Source: Sorghum bicolor (taxonomy: Eukaryota > Streptophyta > Magnoliopsida > Poales > Poaceae). Taken from it: a stretch of DNA of 64,000 nt. The DNA lies in the NCBI RefSeq assembly GCF_000003195.3, contig NC_012879.2:36325596-36389595 (forward strand), read 5' to 3'. How positions within the stretch are numbered: the stretch's first letter is position 1; each line of letters starts with the position of its first letter. A program made the position numbers and the translations under genes. The notes under the pieces were generated by a model, which was not told the origin of the DNA, did not search any database, and was given only the letters and a program-made list of their open reading frames with translations. Positions 55,172 through 64,000 of the stretch are shown piece after piece.

Positions 55172-58100
55172 TAAACACCGTCGTCAGAACCGACTGCTTG
55201 GATCGGTGGAATCTCATAATCGGCGACTTTGAGAAAATCTTTCTCCCAAACTTCTCCTGAAATGCACCTGGTCCTTTCGTAAGTATCCGCTTCTGCCGAT
55301 GCGATAACATAAGAAGAATCTCCTGGGACAATCTCAATCTTGTCACCTACCCACTGAACCAAGCATTGATGCATTGTAGATGGGAAACAACAATTGGCAT
55401 GAATCCAATCTCTTCCCAATAATAAGTTGTAAGCACCTTTTCCGCTGATCACGAAAAAAGTTGTCGGCAAGGTTTTGCTGCCGATGGTCAACTCTGCACA
55501 TATCGCCCCCTTGTCTGGAGACACGTTTCCTTCAAAGTCTTTGAGCATCATATCGGTCTTGGTCAAATCTTGATCCCCTTTCCCAAGTTTCCGATATACT
55601 GCATACGGCATAATATTAATAGCAGCTCCACCATCAACTAGGATCTTGGTCATTGGCTGCCCATCAACCCTTCCTTTGAGGAACAGAGCTTTAAGATGCT
55701 GCCTCTCGTCATCGGCAGGTTTCTCAAAGATAGCCGTCATTGGATCTAGAGCCAACTGAGCTATCTGATCAGAAAATTCCAACTCATCATCACTGGCTGG
55801 TGCAAGAAACTCCATCGGCAACATGAAGACCATGTTGACGCCTGCCGATGGACCTTCCCTCTTAGTGTCTGACGGCTGCCGACTTCCAGAGTTCTCTCCC
55901 TTGTTTAGCTCTTCTTGCCTTTCACGTTGCAATCTCCTTTTCTGTGTCTTGGTTAATCCTCCAGGGCACCATGGAGGAAGTGGCCTTTGCCTTGCCGTCG
56001 GGCGTCGGTTCTCCCTTGACTCCATACGATGCGTGTTAGCATCCCTGCAAAATATGAATTCATCGGGAACCCGCGCATCAGCCATTTCCTCGAGCTCTTC
56101 TTGGTTCCTGGGAAAATACTGGACACGGTCACTAAGTCTGTCGTGCCCACTAAATCTGCCCCCCAGCCGGTCATGAACTGACACCCTTCCTCTGATCGGC
56201 CCATTAAATCGCCGTTCATCATCATGATAATGCCGATCGATCCTATCGTACCGATCATAACCGTTGCACTCAGGGCAGTCTCTGACAGTAGGAAGCTTGA
56301 TATTTTCCTCCCAACAATGGATGAAGAATGGACAATTCCAATGATCCCTGTGCCGATTCCACTCCTGTCGGCGTCCTTCTTCTTCCCGTTGATAATCTTC
56401 CTGCTGGCGCCGATACCGATCTTCCCGTTGTTGCCAATTTTCTCGAGGCCTTCTATGAGTTATGACGATACCAGATCGAGGAGGCCTTCCTGAGCTAGTT
56501 CCTCCCTGGACCAAGCCCTTACTTCTTGCATCGGCAGTAGTAACTTGATGCTGAGGATCTACCGATGCACTCTTCTCAGCTGTCTCCGATGTTAAGACCT
56601 TAGCCTTCCCCTTAGCATCCAACATGTTTGTCGGGAAAGGATGTTGGTCTATCTTCATCGGCTTCTGGGCTTTGGAACTGTCACACTTGATTCTCCCTGA
56701 CTCTATAGCCGATTGCAGCTGCTGTCTGAATACTTTGCACTCGTTGGTGTCATGGGAAGTTGCATTATGCCACTTGCAATATCTCATCCTCTTCAACTCT
56801 TCTGCCGATGGGATCACATGGTTAGGTGATAGTTTGATCTGACCTTCCTGAAGTAGAAAGTCAAATATCCTATCAGCCTTAGCGGTGTCAAAAGCAAACT
56901 TCTCTGGTTCCTTCTGCCCAAAAGGACAAGACATCGGCTTCTTGTTTTTTACCCACTCTGCCAAGCCGATTACTGGTTCTTCATCAGAATCTAAGCTTGT
57001 TGCTTCATCGACAAATGACACTTTCCTATTCCATGCTCTTTTAGGCTCGAAAGGCTTGATGTCTTGATCAGAAATCCTCTGCACCAAATGACTTAAACTT
57101 TCGAACTCCTGAGAGGCATACTTATCCCTGATATGTGGCAACAAACCCTGGAAAGCCAAATCGGCTAGCTGCCGATCATCCAGAACCAAGCTATAGCATT
57201 TATTCTTGACCTCTCGTATCCTCTGCACAAAACCCTCAACCGACTCATCATTACGTTGCCTCAACTTGACCAAGTCGGTGATCTTCTTCTCATGAACCCC
57301 CGAGAAGAAGTATTTGTGGAATTGCTTCTCTAGATCGGCCCAAGTAATTACTGAGTTGGGAGGTAATGATATGAACCAAGTAAAGGCCGATCCAGACAAT
57401 GATGATGAAAATAGACGAACCCTCAATTCGTCCCTGTTACCAGCCTCTCCACATTGAATGATGAACCTGTTGACATGCTCCATGGTTGACGTGTCGTCCT
57501 GCCCGGAAAACTTTGTAAAATCCGGTACCTTGTACCGATGTGGAAGCGGGATCAAATCATACGCGGGAGGATACGGTGTTCGATAAGAGTAAGTGTTGAC
57601 TTTGGGTTTTATCCCAAATTGTTCCCTCATTACTTCAGCAATCTTATCGGCCCAATATGCATCGGCATCTTGCCGATGAGGCGGCTGCGGATCTGGCACT
57701 TGGTGGCGAACCTCCACGTGTCTGTTCGGGACGTGATCTGCACGGAACATTGTATTGATCACCTGTCCTCCAATCTGCAGACCACCAAACTGCTGTCCAC
57801 CGATTGGCTGTCCTCCGAGTTGCTGTCCAAAATTCATTGGCTGGTTGGGAATCCCCTGACCTTGGAACCCGGGATAGACCTGCCCTTGCTGGAACCCTGT
57901 AGTCTGGTAACTCTGCTGGGGCGATTGTGGAAAGGCTTGCTGTCCAAGCCATCCATTATTAGCGTTCATCGGCATAGGTGCTGCCGATGATTGGTAATTG
58001 GGTACCGTCGTTGAATTGACATACCCCGACTGGGCCATAGACCTCTGTTGCATCAGCATTGACTCTGCCGATGCGTTGGGCATCTGGAACATTGAATCTT

Positions 58101-58818
58101 GAGGATTTCTAGTGTGAGGCCTTGCAGTAGTAGTTGTGGTATACCGAGGACTCTGGTTCACCGGCGCATTGGGAGGTGCCGATGTCATAGGAGTTTTGCC
58201 CCTCATGTCAGTTATTTGTGATGTTCCCGGTGTCAACTCTGGAGGCATACCGTAACCCCACCAGTTGGGAGGAAGAGTCAACCCTGACATTGCCGATGCC
58301 AACATATCTGTTGTCAGTTTATGCTGCCCAACTGAAATTTGTGGGTTGGTTGTCATCGGCATAGATAGTGCACCAGTAGTCCCCGATGTACTTGGAGGGA
58401 TGGCAGATTGTGCACTTGCAGTCGTCAAGGCAGCCGATGGAGCCGTGACCTCTGGTGCCGTTGGCTGATGATGGGAGGGGCCCACATAATCTGGTGGGAT
58501 TTGTCCTTCCTTGAAAGTTCTTGCCACGGCATTGAAAACCGTATTAGACAGTACACCAGCTTGGTTAATCAACGCTCGATTGATGGCATTGTCAACCATA
58601 TCTTGAAGCTTGCCAGGATTGGCGTCAAAGGTAACCTGCCGTGGTGCCGGTAGTGCATCTTTCTGGACCACTTCGCCGCTCCTGTTTATGCTGAAAGACC
58701 TCAGGCATTGCTGCTTGAACTCTTCCATGGCTTGGGCAATAGCTTGCTTCTGCTCATCCTTGAGGTTGGCCTCCGTCACGGGGATGACGTTCTCTTGATC
58801 GAGGTCAGAGATCGACAT
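55171..58818 (-). CDS. Element D gag-protease polyprotein
   Basis: The start at 58818 (MSISDLDQEN) is preferred to the upstream in-frame codon at 58893, which lies in the LTR/primer-site region. The 1215-codon product has a Pro/Gln-rich low-complexity N-terminal third (QQFGGLQIGGQ-type repeats). A Retrotrans_gag capsid core follows at about residues 430-600 (VPDFTKFSGQDDTSTMEHVN, LSGSAFTWFISLPP, KLRQRNDESVEGFVQR), then a Cys/His segment (MRYCKWHNATSHDTNECKVF) and an Arg-rich stretch. A retropepsin sits near the end (ILVDGGAAINIMPY, LLLGRDWIHAN) with D-G-G as active site. The ORF is open throughout. It should assemble particles and cleave itself. The stop overlaps the pol start by one base. 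Confidence 0.9.
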   Translation of the reverse strand: MSISDLDQENVIPVTEANLKDEQKQAIAQAMEEFKQQCLRSFSINRSGEVVQKDALPAPRQVTFDANPGKLQDMVDNAINRALINQAGVLSNTVFNAVARTFKEGQIPPDYVGPSHHQPTAPEVTAPSAALTTASAQSAIPPSTSGTTGALSMPMTTNPQISVGQHKLTTDMLASAMSGLTLPPNWWGYGMPPELTPGTSQITDMRGKTPMTSAPPNAPVNQSPRYTTTTTARPHTRNPQDSMFQMPNASAESMLMQQRSMAQSGYVNSTTVPNYQSSAAPMPMNANNGWLGQQAFPQSPQQSYQTTGFQQGQVYPGFQGQGIPNQPMNFGQQLGGQPIGGQQFGGLQIGGQVINTMFRADHVPNRHVEVRHQVPDPQPPHRQDADAYWADKIAEVMREQFGIKPKVNTYSYRTPYPPAYDLIPLPHRYKVPDFTKFSGQDDTSTMEHVNRFIIQCGEAGNRDELRVRLFSSSLSGSAFTWFISLPPNSVITWADLEKQFHKYFFSGVHEKKITDLVKLRQRNDESVEGFVQRIREVKNKCYSLVLDDRQLADLAFQGLLPHIRDKYASQEFESLSHLVQRISDQDIKPFEPKRAWNRKVSFVDEATSLDSDEEPVIGLAEWVKNKKPMSCPFGQKEPEKFAFDTAKADRIFDFLLQEGQIKLSPNHVIPSAEELKRMRYCKWHNATSHDTNECKVFRQQLQSAIESGRIKCDSSKAQKPMKIDQHPFPTNMLDAKGKAKVLTSETAEKSASVDPQHQVTTADARSKGLVQGGTSSGRPPRSGIVITHRRPRENWQQREDRYRRQQEDYQREEEGRRQEWNRHRDHWNCPFFIHCWEENIKLPTVRDCPECNGYDRYDRIDRHYHDDERRFNGPIRGRVSVHDRLGGRFSGHDRLSDRVQYFPRNQEELEEMADARVPDEFIFCRDANTHRMESRENRRPTARQRPLPPWCPGGLTKTQKRRLQRERQEELNKGENSGSRQPSDTKREGPSAGVNMVFMLPMEFLAPASDDELEFSDQIAQLALDPMTAIFEKPADDERQHLKALFLKGRVDGQPMTKILVDGGAAINIMPYAVYRKLGKGDQDLTKTDMMLKDFEGNVSPDKGAICAELTIGSKTLPTTFFVISGKGAYNLLLGRDWIHANCCFPSTMHQCLVQWVGDKIEIVPGDSSYVIASAEADTYERTRCISGEVWEKDFLKVADYEIPPIQAVGSDDGV

Positions 58819-58840
58819 GTTGATCTTGATCTTGAATCCT

Positions 58841-58858
58841 GTCCCACCAGGCGTGCCA
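58841..58858 (-). other. Candidate primer binding site of element D
   Basis: On the minus strand TGGCACGCCTGGTGGGAC begins seven bases after the 5' LTR, the expected place and start (TGG). I could not assign the tRNA with confidence. Confidence 0.6.
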
Positions 58859-58865
58859 AAAGATG

Positions 58866-59561
58866 TGTTGATGCAAAACTGATCTGCAAACACAAAGGGC
58901 TAATACCCGATTCAAACGTTAAGGCGTGCCAGCCGATTTGACCTTGCTATCGGCAAAGGTGATAACTCGAATACTTTAGTCCTGACAACAGCGATGTGCC
59001 CGGATGTCACAGCTAAGAGGTACTCACGCAGAACTTGAGAACACGCTGAGCTTAAGTCGACGAATTCCTAAGAACTCGTAACAAAAGGAAAAAGTATGAC
59101 GAAGTCGTCGAAAAGTAAATGCTGGAATATGAGTAAAAACGTGTGTTTGATTCATTGATTGATTTTTTATTACAAGGCCCTAGGGTCTATATTTATACCC
59201 TGCTCAAAGAGCTACAACCAGACACGATTAGAATTCGAATTCCAAATTACACCGAATCCGTATACAAAACGATGCAAATAATTAAGGAAATAACAAAACT
59301 ATCCCTCGTGACAAACCGAAACTCCTCCACATAACGACCGGCAGCTTCCGGACTCCCTCTTTGCATCATCAGCAGACCCTTTGCCATAGTCATCGGCAGA
59401 CTTTCTTATCTAGCCATCGGCACCATATTACTGCCTGTGGACTTAGTCACGTTCAACTTCTCCCTCATCGGCAATCATCCTCATCGGCAACCCACTTTGT
59501 AAACATCGTACTGCCACCTTATCCTGCCATCCTAGACACGTGCCCAAAAACGGTGTCAACA
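58866..59561 (-). repeat. Element D 5' LTR, 696 bp
   Basis: It runs TGTTGATGC to GGTGTCAACA. On the minus strand the TATA-like GGTATAAATATAG lies at about 59188-59200. It carries a 16 bp tandem duplication (ATCATCCTCATCGGCA at 59474-59489) that is absent from the other LTR. Confidence 0.93.
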
Positions 59562-61520
59562 AAGACATATAGAGTTTGGAACTTGACAAGTGGCACATTG
59601 GAAGAAGTCCATGATGTTGAGTTTGATGAAACCGAAGGATCTCAAAATGAAACTCAAAATCTTGATGATGTGAGAGGAGATGAATTTGACAAAGAATATG
59701 GATGTTGGTGACATAAGGCCAAGGCAAGTTGATGATGATAGTGATATTCACATGATCAATCAAGAAATGCAAATTGATACAAATCAAGCTAGTACTAGTA
59801 GCTCTCATGATGATGACCAAAATCAAAATCAAGCTAGTGGAAGCAATCAACTCCCAATACTCCAACCTACAATCATAGCAAGGGATCATCCATTGGATCA
59901 AGTCATTGGTGGTATTCAAAGTGATGTACAAACAAGATCAAGACTAGCATCCTTTTGTGATCACTATTCATTTGTCTCATTTGAAGAACCAAAGAGAATA
60001 GAAGATGCGTTGAAAGATTCTGATTGGGTAAATGCCATGCATGAAGAATTGAACAACTTCATAAGAAATCAAGTGCGGGAGCTTGTTGAGAGGCCAAAGA
60101 ACTACAATGTGATTGGTACCAAGTCGGTGTTTACAAACAATCAAGATCAAGATGGTATAGTTGTGAGAAACAAAGCAAGATTAGTAGCACAAGGCTACAC
60201 TCATGTTTAAGGTCTTGACTTTGGAGAAACTTATGCACCGGTTGTAAGATTGGAGGCAATTAGAATATTATTAGCCTATGCTTGTGCCCACAACATCATG
60301 CTCTATCAAATGGATGTGAAGAGTGCATTTCTCAATAGATACATCAATGAGTTGGTTTTTGTTGAACAACCTCCCGATCTTAAAGATGACAAGAAACCCA
60401 ACCATGTTTACAAGCTCAAGAAGGCATTGTATGGTTTAAAGCAAGCACCTAGAGCATGGTATGAGAGATTGAGAGATTTCCATCTCTCTAAAGGGTTCAA
60501 GATGGGAAAGGTTGACACTACCCTCTTCACCAAGAAGCTAGGCAAGGACTTGTTTGTGATGCAAATCTATGTTGATGATATCATCTATGGATCAACTAAT
60601 CAAGACTTTTGTGAAGAGTTTGGAAGAATGATGGTAATGAGTTTGAGATGTCCATGATTGGAGAGCTTAGTTACTTCCTTGGTCTTCAAATCAAGCAATT
60701 GAAGGATGACACTTTTGTAAGTCAAGGCAAGTACATCAAGGACATGATCCAGAAGTTTGGGTTGCAAGAAGCTAAACCAATAAGCACACCTATGGGCACA
60801 AATGATCAATTAGATAGTGATGCAAGTGGCAACATGGTAGATCAAAAGCTATATCAGTCCATGATTGGAAGTTTACTCTATGTCACCGCATCAAGGCCGG
60901 ATGTGATGTTTAGTGTGTGTAAATGTGCAAGATACCAAGCTTCACCTAGAGAAAGTCACTTGAAGGAAACTAAAAGAATATTGAGGTATCTAAAGGGCAC
61001 TCATGATGTTGGATTATTGTATCCCAAGGGGTCTAACTTTGAGTTGTTTGAATATTTAGACTCCGATTATGGTGGATGCAAGGTTGATAGAATGAGCACA
61101 AGTGGCACTTGTCAATTGCTAGGAAGGTCTCTAGTTTCATGGTCATAAAAGAAACAAAATAGTGTTGAAGTATCAACCGCCGAGGCCGAATACATTAGTG
61201 CCTGTAGTTGTTGTGCACAATTGCTTTGGATGAAAGCTACCTTGAATGACTTTGGAATCAAATTCAAGAATGTGCCTTTGCAATGTGACAATGAGAGTGC
61301 AATTAAGATGACACAAAATCCGGTTCAACATTCAAGAACCAAGCACATTGACATAAGGCACCATTTCATAAGAGATCATCAGCAAAAGGGTGATATTAGC
61401 ATTGAAAGCATTGGCACCGAAGATCAACCAGCCGACATCTTCACAAAGCCACTTGATGAGAAGAGATTTTGCAAGTTGAGGAATGAATTGAACATACTTG
61501 ACTTCTCCAACTTGAGATAA
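59562..61520 (+). pseudogene. Copia integrase tail, reverse transcriptase and RNase H
   Basis: After element D the frame resumes with KTYRVWNLTSGTLEEVHDVE and a low-complexity linker (QASTSSSHDDDQNQNQASG). RT follows: VNAMHEELNNF, RNKARLVAQGY, MDVKSAFLN, LYGLKQAPRAWYERL and the intact catalytic YVDDIIYGS. RNase H has QKLYQSMIGSLLYVTASRPD, STAEAEYIS, LQCDNESAIKM, HIDIRHHFIRDH and ADIFTKPL. Breaks are a frameshift at about 59705, TAA at 60208-60210, a frameshift at about 60640 and TAA at 61146-61148; the two TAA codons fall where Gln (or Ser) is usual. The ORF ends at 61520. The product would have been the copy enzyme of the element; this copy is dead. Confidence 0.9.
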
Positions 61521-62306
61521 GTGCACCACAACATATACATATGACATGCCTCTCCAACAAAGCAAGGTATAGTTGGTTGACATAGCATTCATACTTTGCT
61601 AAGGACATGATTAGAACATATAGACATGTTTGCATGACAAATAGGCTCATTCATGAAAATCAAAATATTTTGATGTATGTATGGTACAACTATTGCTTCT
61701 ATGTTTGATTGATCTAGTGGTAGCATATGACATGTTTGTGAGCTTGCAAGCCTAGTGTTGAATCTAGAATATGAGCTTACGATGTGTAATTCAACATAGT
61801 CAAGATAACCCTTATACTTCATGAGGTGTGAAGAAGCTTGTCCTTGGATCAAACCAAATTACATGTTCTAGGCAAGATATCTAGACTGAACCATAATTTG
61901 ACCCTCACTTTGATTGACTTAATTCTCACTAAAATTTGAACCTTTGTGGTCATTGATGACAAAGGGGGAGAAAAACAAAGATAAAGTCAAACAGGGGGAA
62001 GAGAAACAAAGATAGAGAGAGAAAAGAAGAGAAAACTTTTTAAACTTGAGCACGCAAATAGGGGGAGCAAGCTCATGAACTATTTGCTGCATTTGAATGT
62101 GCAATAACATAATGAGGTGTTGCATTGCAAGTTTCAATATACTACTCTTGTTTGATTGGTGCTTGCAAGAAATAGAACTTGAATGATGCTTTGAATTCTA
62201 GCATAGAGTTTTATTTTCATGTGGTATCTAGACAAATAATGAGATCTCACGAGGTATCTTGAGTTTTTGATGTATGTCTAGCTACATTGGTGCTAAGGAT
62301 GGTATA
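61521..62306 (+). other. Copia 3' untranslated region with three polypurine-like tracts
   Basis: No gene is supported. Purine tracts ACAAAGGGGGAGAAAAAC (about 61960), AACAGGGGGAAGAGAAAC (about 61990) and AATAGGGGGAGCAAG (about 62057) are spaced over 100 bp, as in SIRE-type elements. The region stops at 62306, where the antisense chromovirus LTR starts; the copia 3' LTR is not in the window. Confidence 0.7.
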
Positions 62307-64000
62307 TGTAACAGAACCGCCCAATTTACAAGAGATCAACTACGAAAAACTCCCGCTAAAGCAGTTGCTTTACCGTAATCGAACTCTCATAAACCCGGTA
62401 GTCCGTGAAATCACGAGGGATTTCAAACCAACCAACATACCAGCCAAGATCGTAGTGATTCAACATAACAAGTCACATGTTACATCCATTTCACAAATAG
62501 TTTGACATACATCTGAGTTCAATATAGTTATTACAACTTAAGTTGAAAAGTAGCGGAAGCAAAGTAATTTGAAACTAATATTCCCCTCATTTCAAATTAC
62601 ATGCCAGTATCCAGGTCAACTCCAACAAAAGCAACATAGATGAGGTAACTAAGAAGGATCATGCCCATGATCTTACTCCTCTAATATGGTAGGAGTCATC
62701 CAACTCTTGCAGTAGCCATGACACATCACAACCTGCAACAAGTGGGAATAAACCCTGAGTACGAGAAGGTACTCAGCTAGACTTACCCCTCATAAACCAG
62801 AAATAATATGACACCAAGGAGTATGCAAGGCTTTATTGGTGGGGCTAGCTTGACAACACTTTTTGCATAAAAAGCTTAAGTTGCAACTAAGTAACCTTTC
62901 AGGTATTTAGCTCAAGTTGATAATCATTACCTGTCATCTATATTAGCACCTGTACTAGAGCAATCACTTGATTAAGATACAACAGTAGTACCCATATTTG
63001 ATGTGGCATTTCTAACATCATCATACCATAACCATCCAAGTGTTCCATAAACATTACTACGATGACGAAGCTCAAGGCAAGTGCTCACTGTCCAGGAGCG
63101 ATGGCGATTCGAATCGATTTCTAACCAGCTGGCGAGTTTATTCCCCACACAAACCACACTCACCGGCCAAAGTGAGCTACAGGTCACCATATTGCACTAT
63201 CCAGGACCAATTCGCGGGTTCGGCAGGCACCGCCAGTACCTGAGGACCGTTCCGGCAACCGAGGTATCCAAGGTATACCAAGGTTGCGCGCCGCGCCCTC
63301 GTCGTTCTCCTCAACCATCACCAATACAGCGCATGGCGGCTCGACTCCCGGCCCGGATAGTGTTCAGGCTTCGCGGTCGGAACGACTTATCCTTCCAGCT
63401 AAGTGTGGGGCATGCGTTCAACATGACAAGAGGGCCGTCAACGATCGGTCCTTAATCGACACAGGCGGGGATAGATAGGCACCCAAGACCTCCATGTCTT
63501 GTTACTTCTCTACCATCGTCTCGCCCGGTCTCCAATTATTCATCCTCATCACTTGGTTATTTTCATGATAGCATATATAGCCAACCTTTTCAGGTGTCCA
63601 CCTATCTCGCTCAGGTGACGGGACATCACCTGGCTTCTACCGGTCTAAGCATAGCTAAGCATTTAGATTCGATCCTGAATCTACATAGGGTTATAGGTAT
63701 ATTTGCTGGACAAGGAGTGTTATATGCAGCAAGGGTTTCACCCAACTCCTATACTTAATGCAACAATACATATATAACATATATTCTCAACTGCATTCAA
63801 AAGTAGTGGGAGACTTATAATGCTCCGGGGCTTGCCTGAGATTAACACTGAGTCAATTCAGTTAGTTGCTCCGTCTTGGTGACATCTAAGGTCACAACAC
63901 TTGCTTAGACCTTCCACCTTCGGGATGGGTCCACCCAACACCATCTTAGGGTTTGTTTCCACATCATGCCCTTCACGTGATTCATCTAGCGCACCTAGAT
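62307..64000 (-). repeat. Antisense chromovirus LTR, running off the right edge
   Basis: It begins TGTAACAGAACCGCCC, the reverse complement of a Tekay-type LTR end (compare GGTCGGTTCTGACA at 12867). Internal blocks match the LTR at 11467-12867 inverted, such as the GATTCGAATCG box at 63110 and CTCAGCTAGACTTACCC at about 62775. The five bases before it (GTATA) should be one target duplication copy. ORFs at 63040-63478 and elsewhere have no domain and lie in frames of an LTR. Confidence 0.8.

Larger units (their letters stand above)
47169..59561 (-). mobile_element. Element D: complete Tat-lineage Ty3/gypsy element with antisense PMD gene
   Basis: LTRs at 47169-47848 (680 bp) and 58866-59561 (696 bp) have matching ends TGTTGAT...TCAACA (TTTTGAT in the left copy). 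Flanks AAGGC (47164-47168) and AAGAC (59562-59566) are a target duplication with one mismatch. On the minus strand it encodes gag-protease (58818-55171) and RT-RNase H-integrase (55171-51939). Between pol and the 3' LTR there is a plus-strand multi-exon gene for a plant mobile domain protein. The LTRs differ at roughly eight to nine sites plus a 16 bp duplication, so it is younger than its copia host but older than element C. Confidence 0.93.
45818..62306 (+). mobile_element. Ty1/copia element (SIRE/Maximus-like), truncated and split by element D
   Basis: Only the region from the end of gag to the 3' untranslated region is present: 45818-47168 and 59562-62306. The 5' part is missing at the Athila border. 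The order protease, integrase, RT, RNase H is that of copia elements. The RT/RNase H words (LQCDNESAIKM, HIDIRHHFIRDH) and the multiple GGGGGAG tracts after the stop recall Opie/SIRE-type elements. The 3' LTR is not reached because the antisense chromovirus LTR begins at 62307. Confidence 0.8.

Noticed and set aside
57538..57990. 150-codon plus-strand ORF
   Set aside because: Shadow of the open gag frame on the minus strand in element D.
63040..63478. ORFs of 64-124 codons near the right edge
   Set aside because: They are in an antisense LTR, overlap in different frames and have no recognisable domain.
62307..64000. Possibility that the right-edge LTR and the antisense solo LTR at 17676 are the same family
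   Set aside because: Ends differ (TGTAACAGAACCGCC against TGTCACACCC) and only short blocks match by eye, so only the broader clade is called.

Overview
The window is plant nuclear DNA. It fits the repeat-rich, probably pericentromeric heterochromatin of a grass, very likely a panicoid, but the species cannot be told from the sequence. No intact host gene, rRNA, tRNA or CRISPR array is visible. Nearly every base can be assigned to a transposable element, and the elements are inserted into one another in layers.

Layout, left to right. (1) 1-12867: the 3' end of a Tekay/Del-type chromovirus (integrase, chromodomain, about 4.36 kb 3' LTR), with a 7.27 kb LINE inserted in its LTR at 4201-11466. 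(2) 12868-13120: a piece of an antisense Athila LTR, which abuts the start of an antisense chromovirus LTR (13121-13308). (3) 13309-17049: a decayed CACTA-type DNA transposon fragment with a Transposase_24-like gene and a PTPPPRA minisatellite. (4) 17050-45817: two Athila-related elements in tandem that share a middle LTR (LTR-internal-LTR-internal-LTR). They encode gag plus two successive aspartic-protease-like domains but no reverse transcriptase or integrase. The first unit carries a 3.35 kb antisense chromovirus solo LTR (17676-21025, TSD AATTC), a 1.03 kb Tat-type solo LTR (23482-24511, TSD AATAA) and a complete Tat-lineage element called C here (27011-36864, minus strand, TSD CACAT). (5) 45818-62306: a SIRE/Maximus-like Ty1/copia element split by a second complete Tat-lineage element called D here (47169-59561, minus strand). 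(6) 62307-64000: an antisense chromovirus LTR that runs out of the window.

The most interesting material is in the two Tat-lineage elements. Each carries pol on the minus strand and, downstream of pol in the opposite orientation, a multi-exon gene with its own TATA box. In C the product resembles the PF04195 'putative gypsy type transposon' family. In D it is a plant mobile domain (PMD) protein with a coiled-coil tail. Such extra antisense ORFs are known in grass Tat elements. What I do not know to be described is that each element is also peppered, on both strands and in every reading frame, introns, spacers and LTRs, with its own short word: GCCGAT/ATCGGC in D (about 105 copies by hand count in 12.4 kb, roughly 6 expected) and CGACCAG/CTGGTCG in C (about 21 in 9.9 kb, roughly 1 expected). 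The pattern resembles the dispersed binding motifs of VANDAL anti-silencing proteins. A testable guess is that the antisense proteins act on their own element through these words.

Relative ages: the LTRs of C differ at a single site in 460 bp, so it is very young. D is somewhat older (about 1 percent LTR divergence by eye). The Athila pair, copia, chromovirus and CACTA layers are older and carry many stops and frameshifts. The outer flanks of the Athila tandem do not match each other (CACTA on the left, copia on the right), which points to recombination between two separate Athila insertions with loss of the DNA between them.
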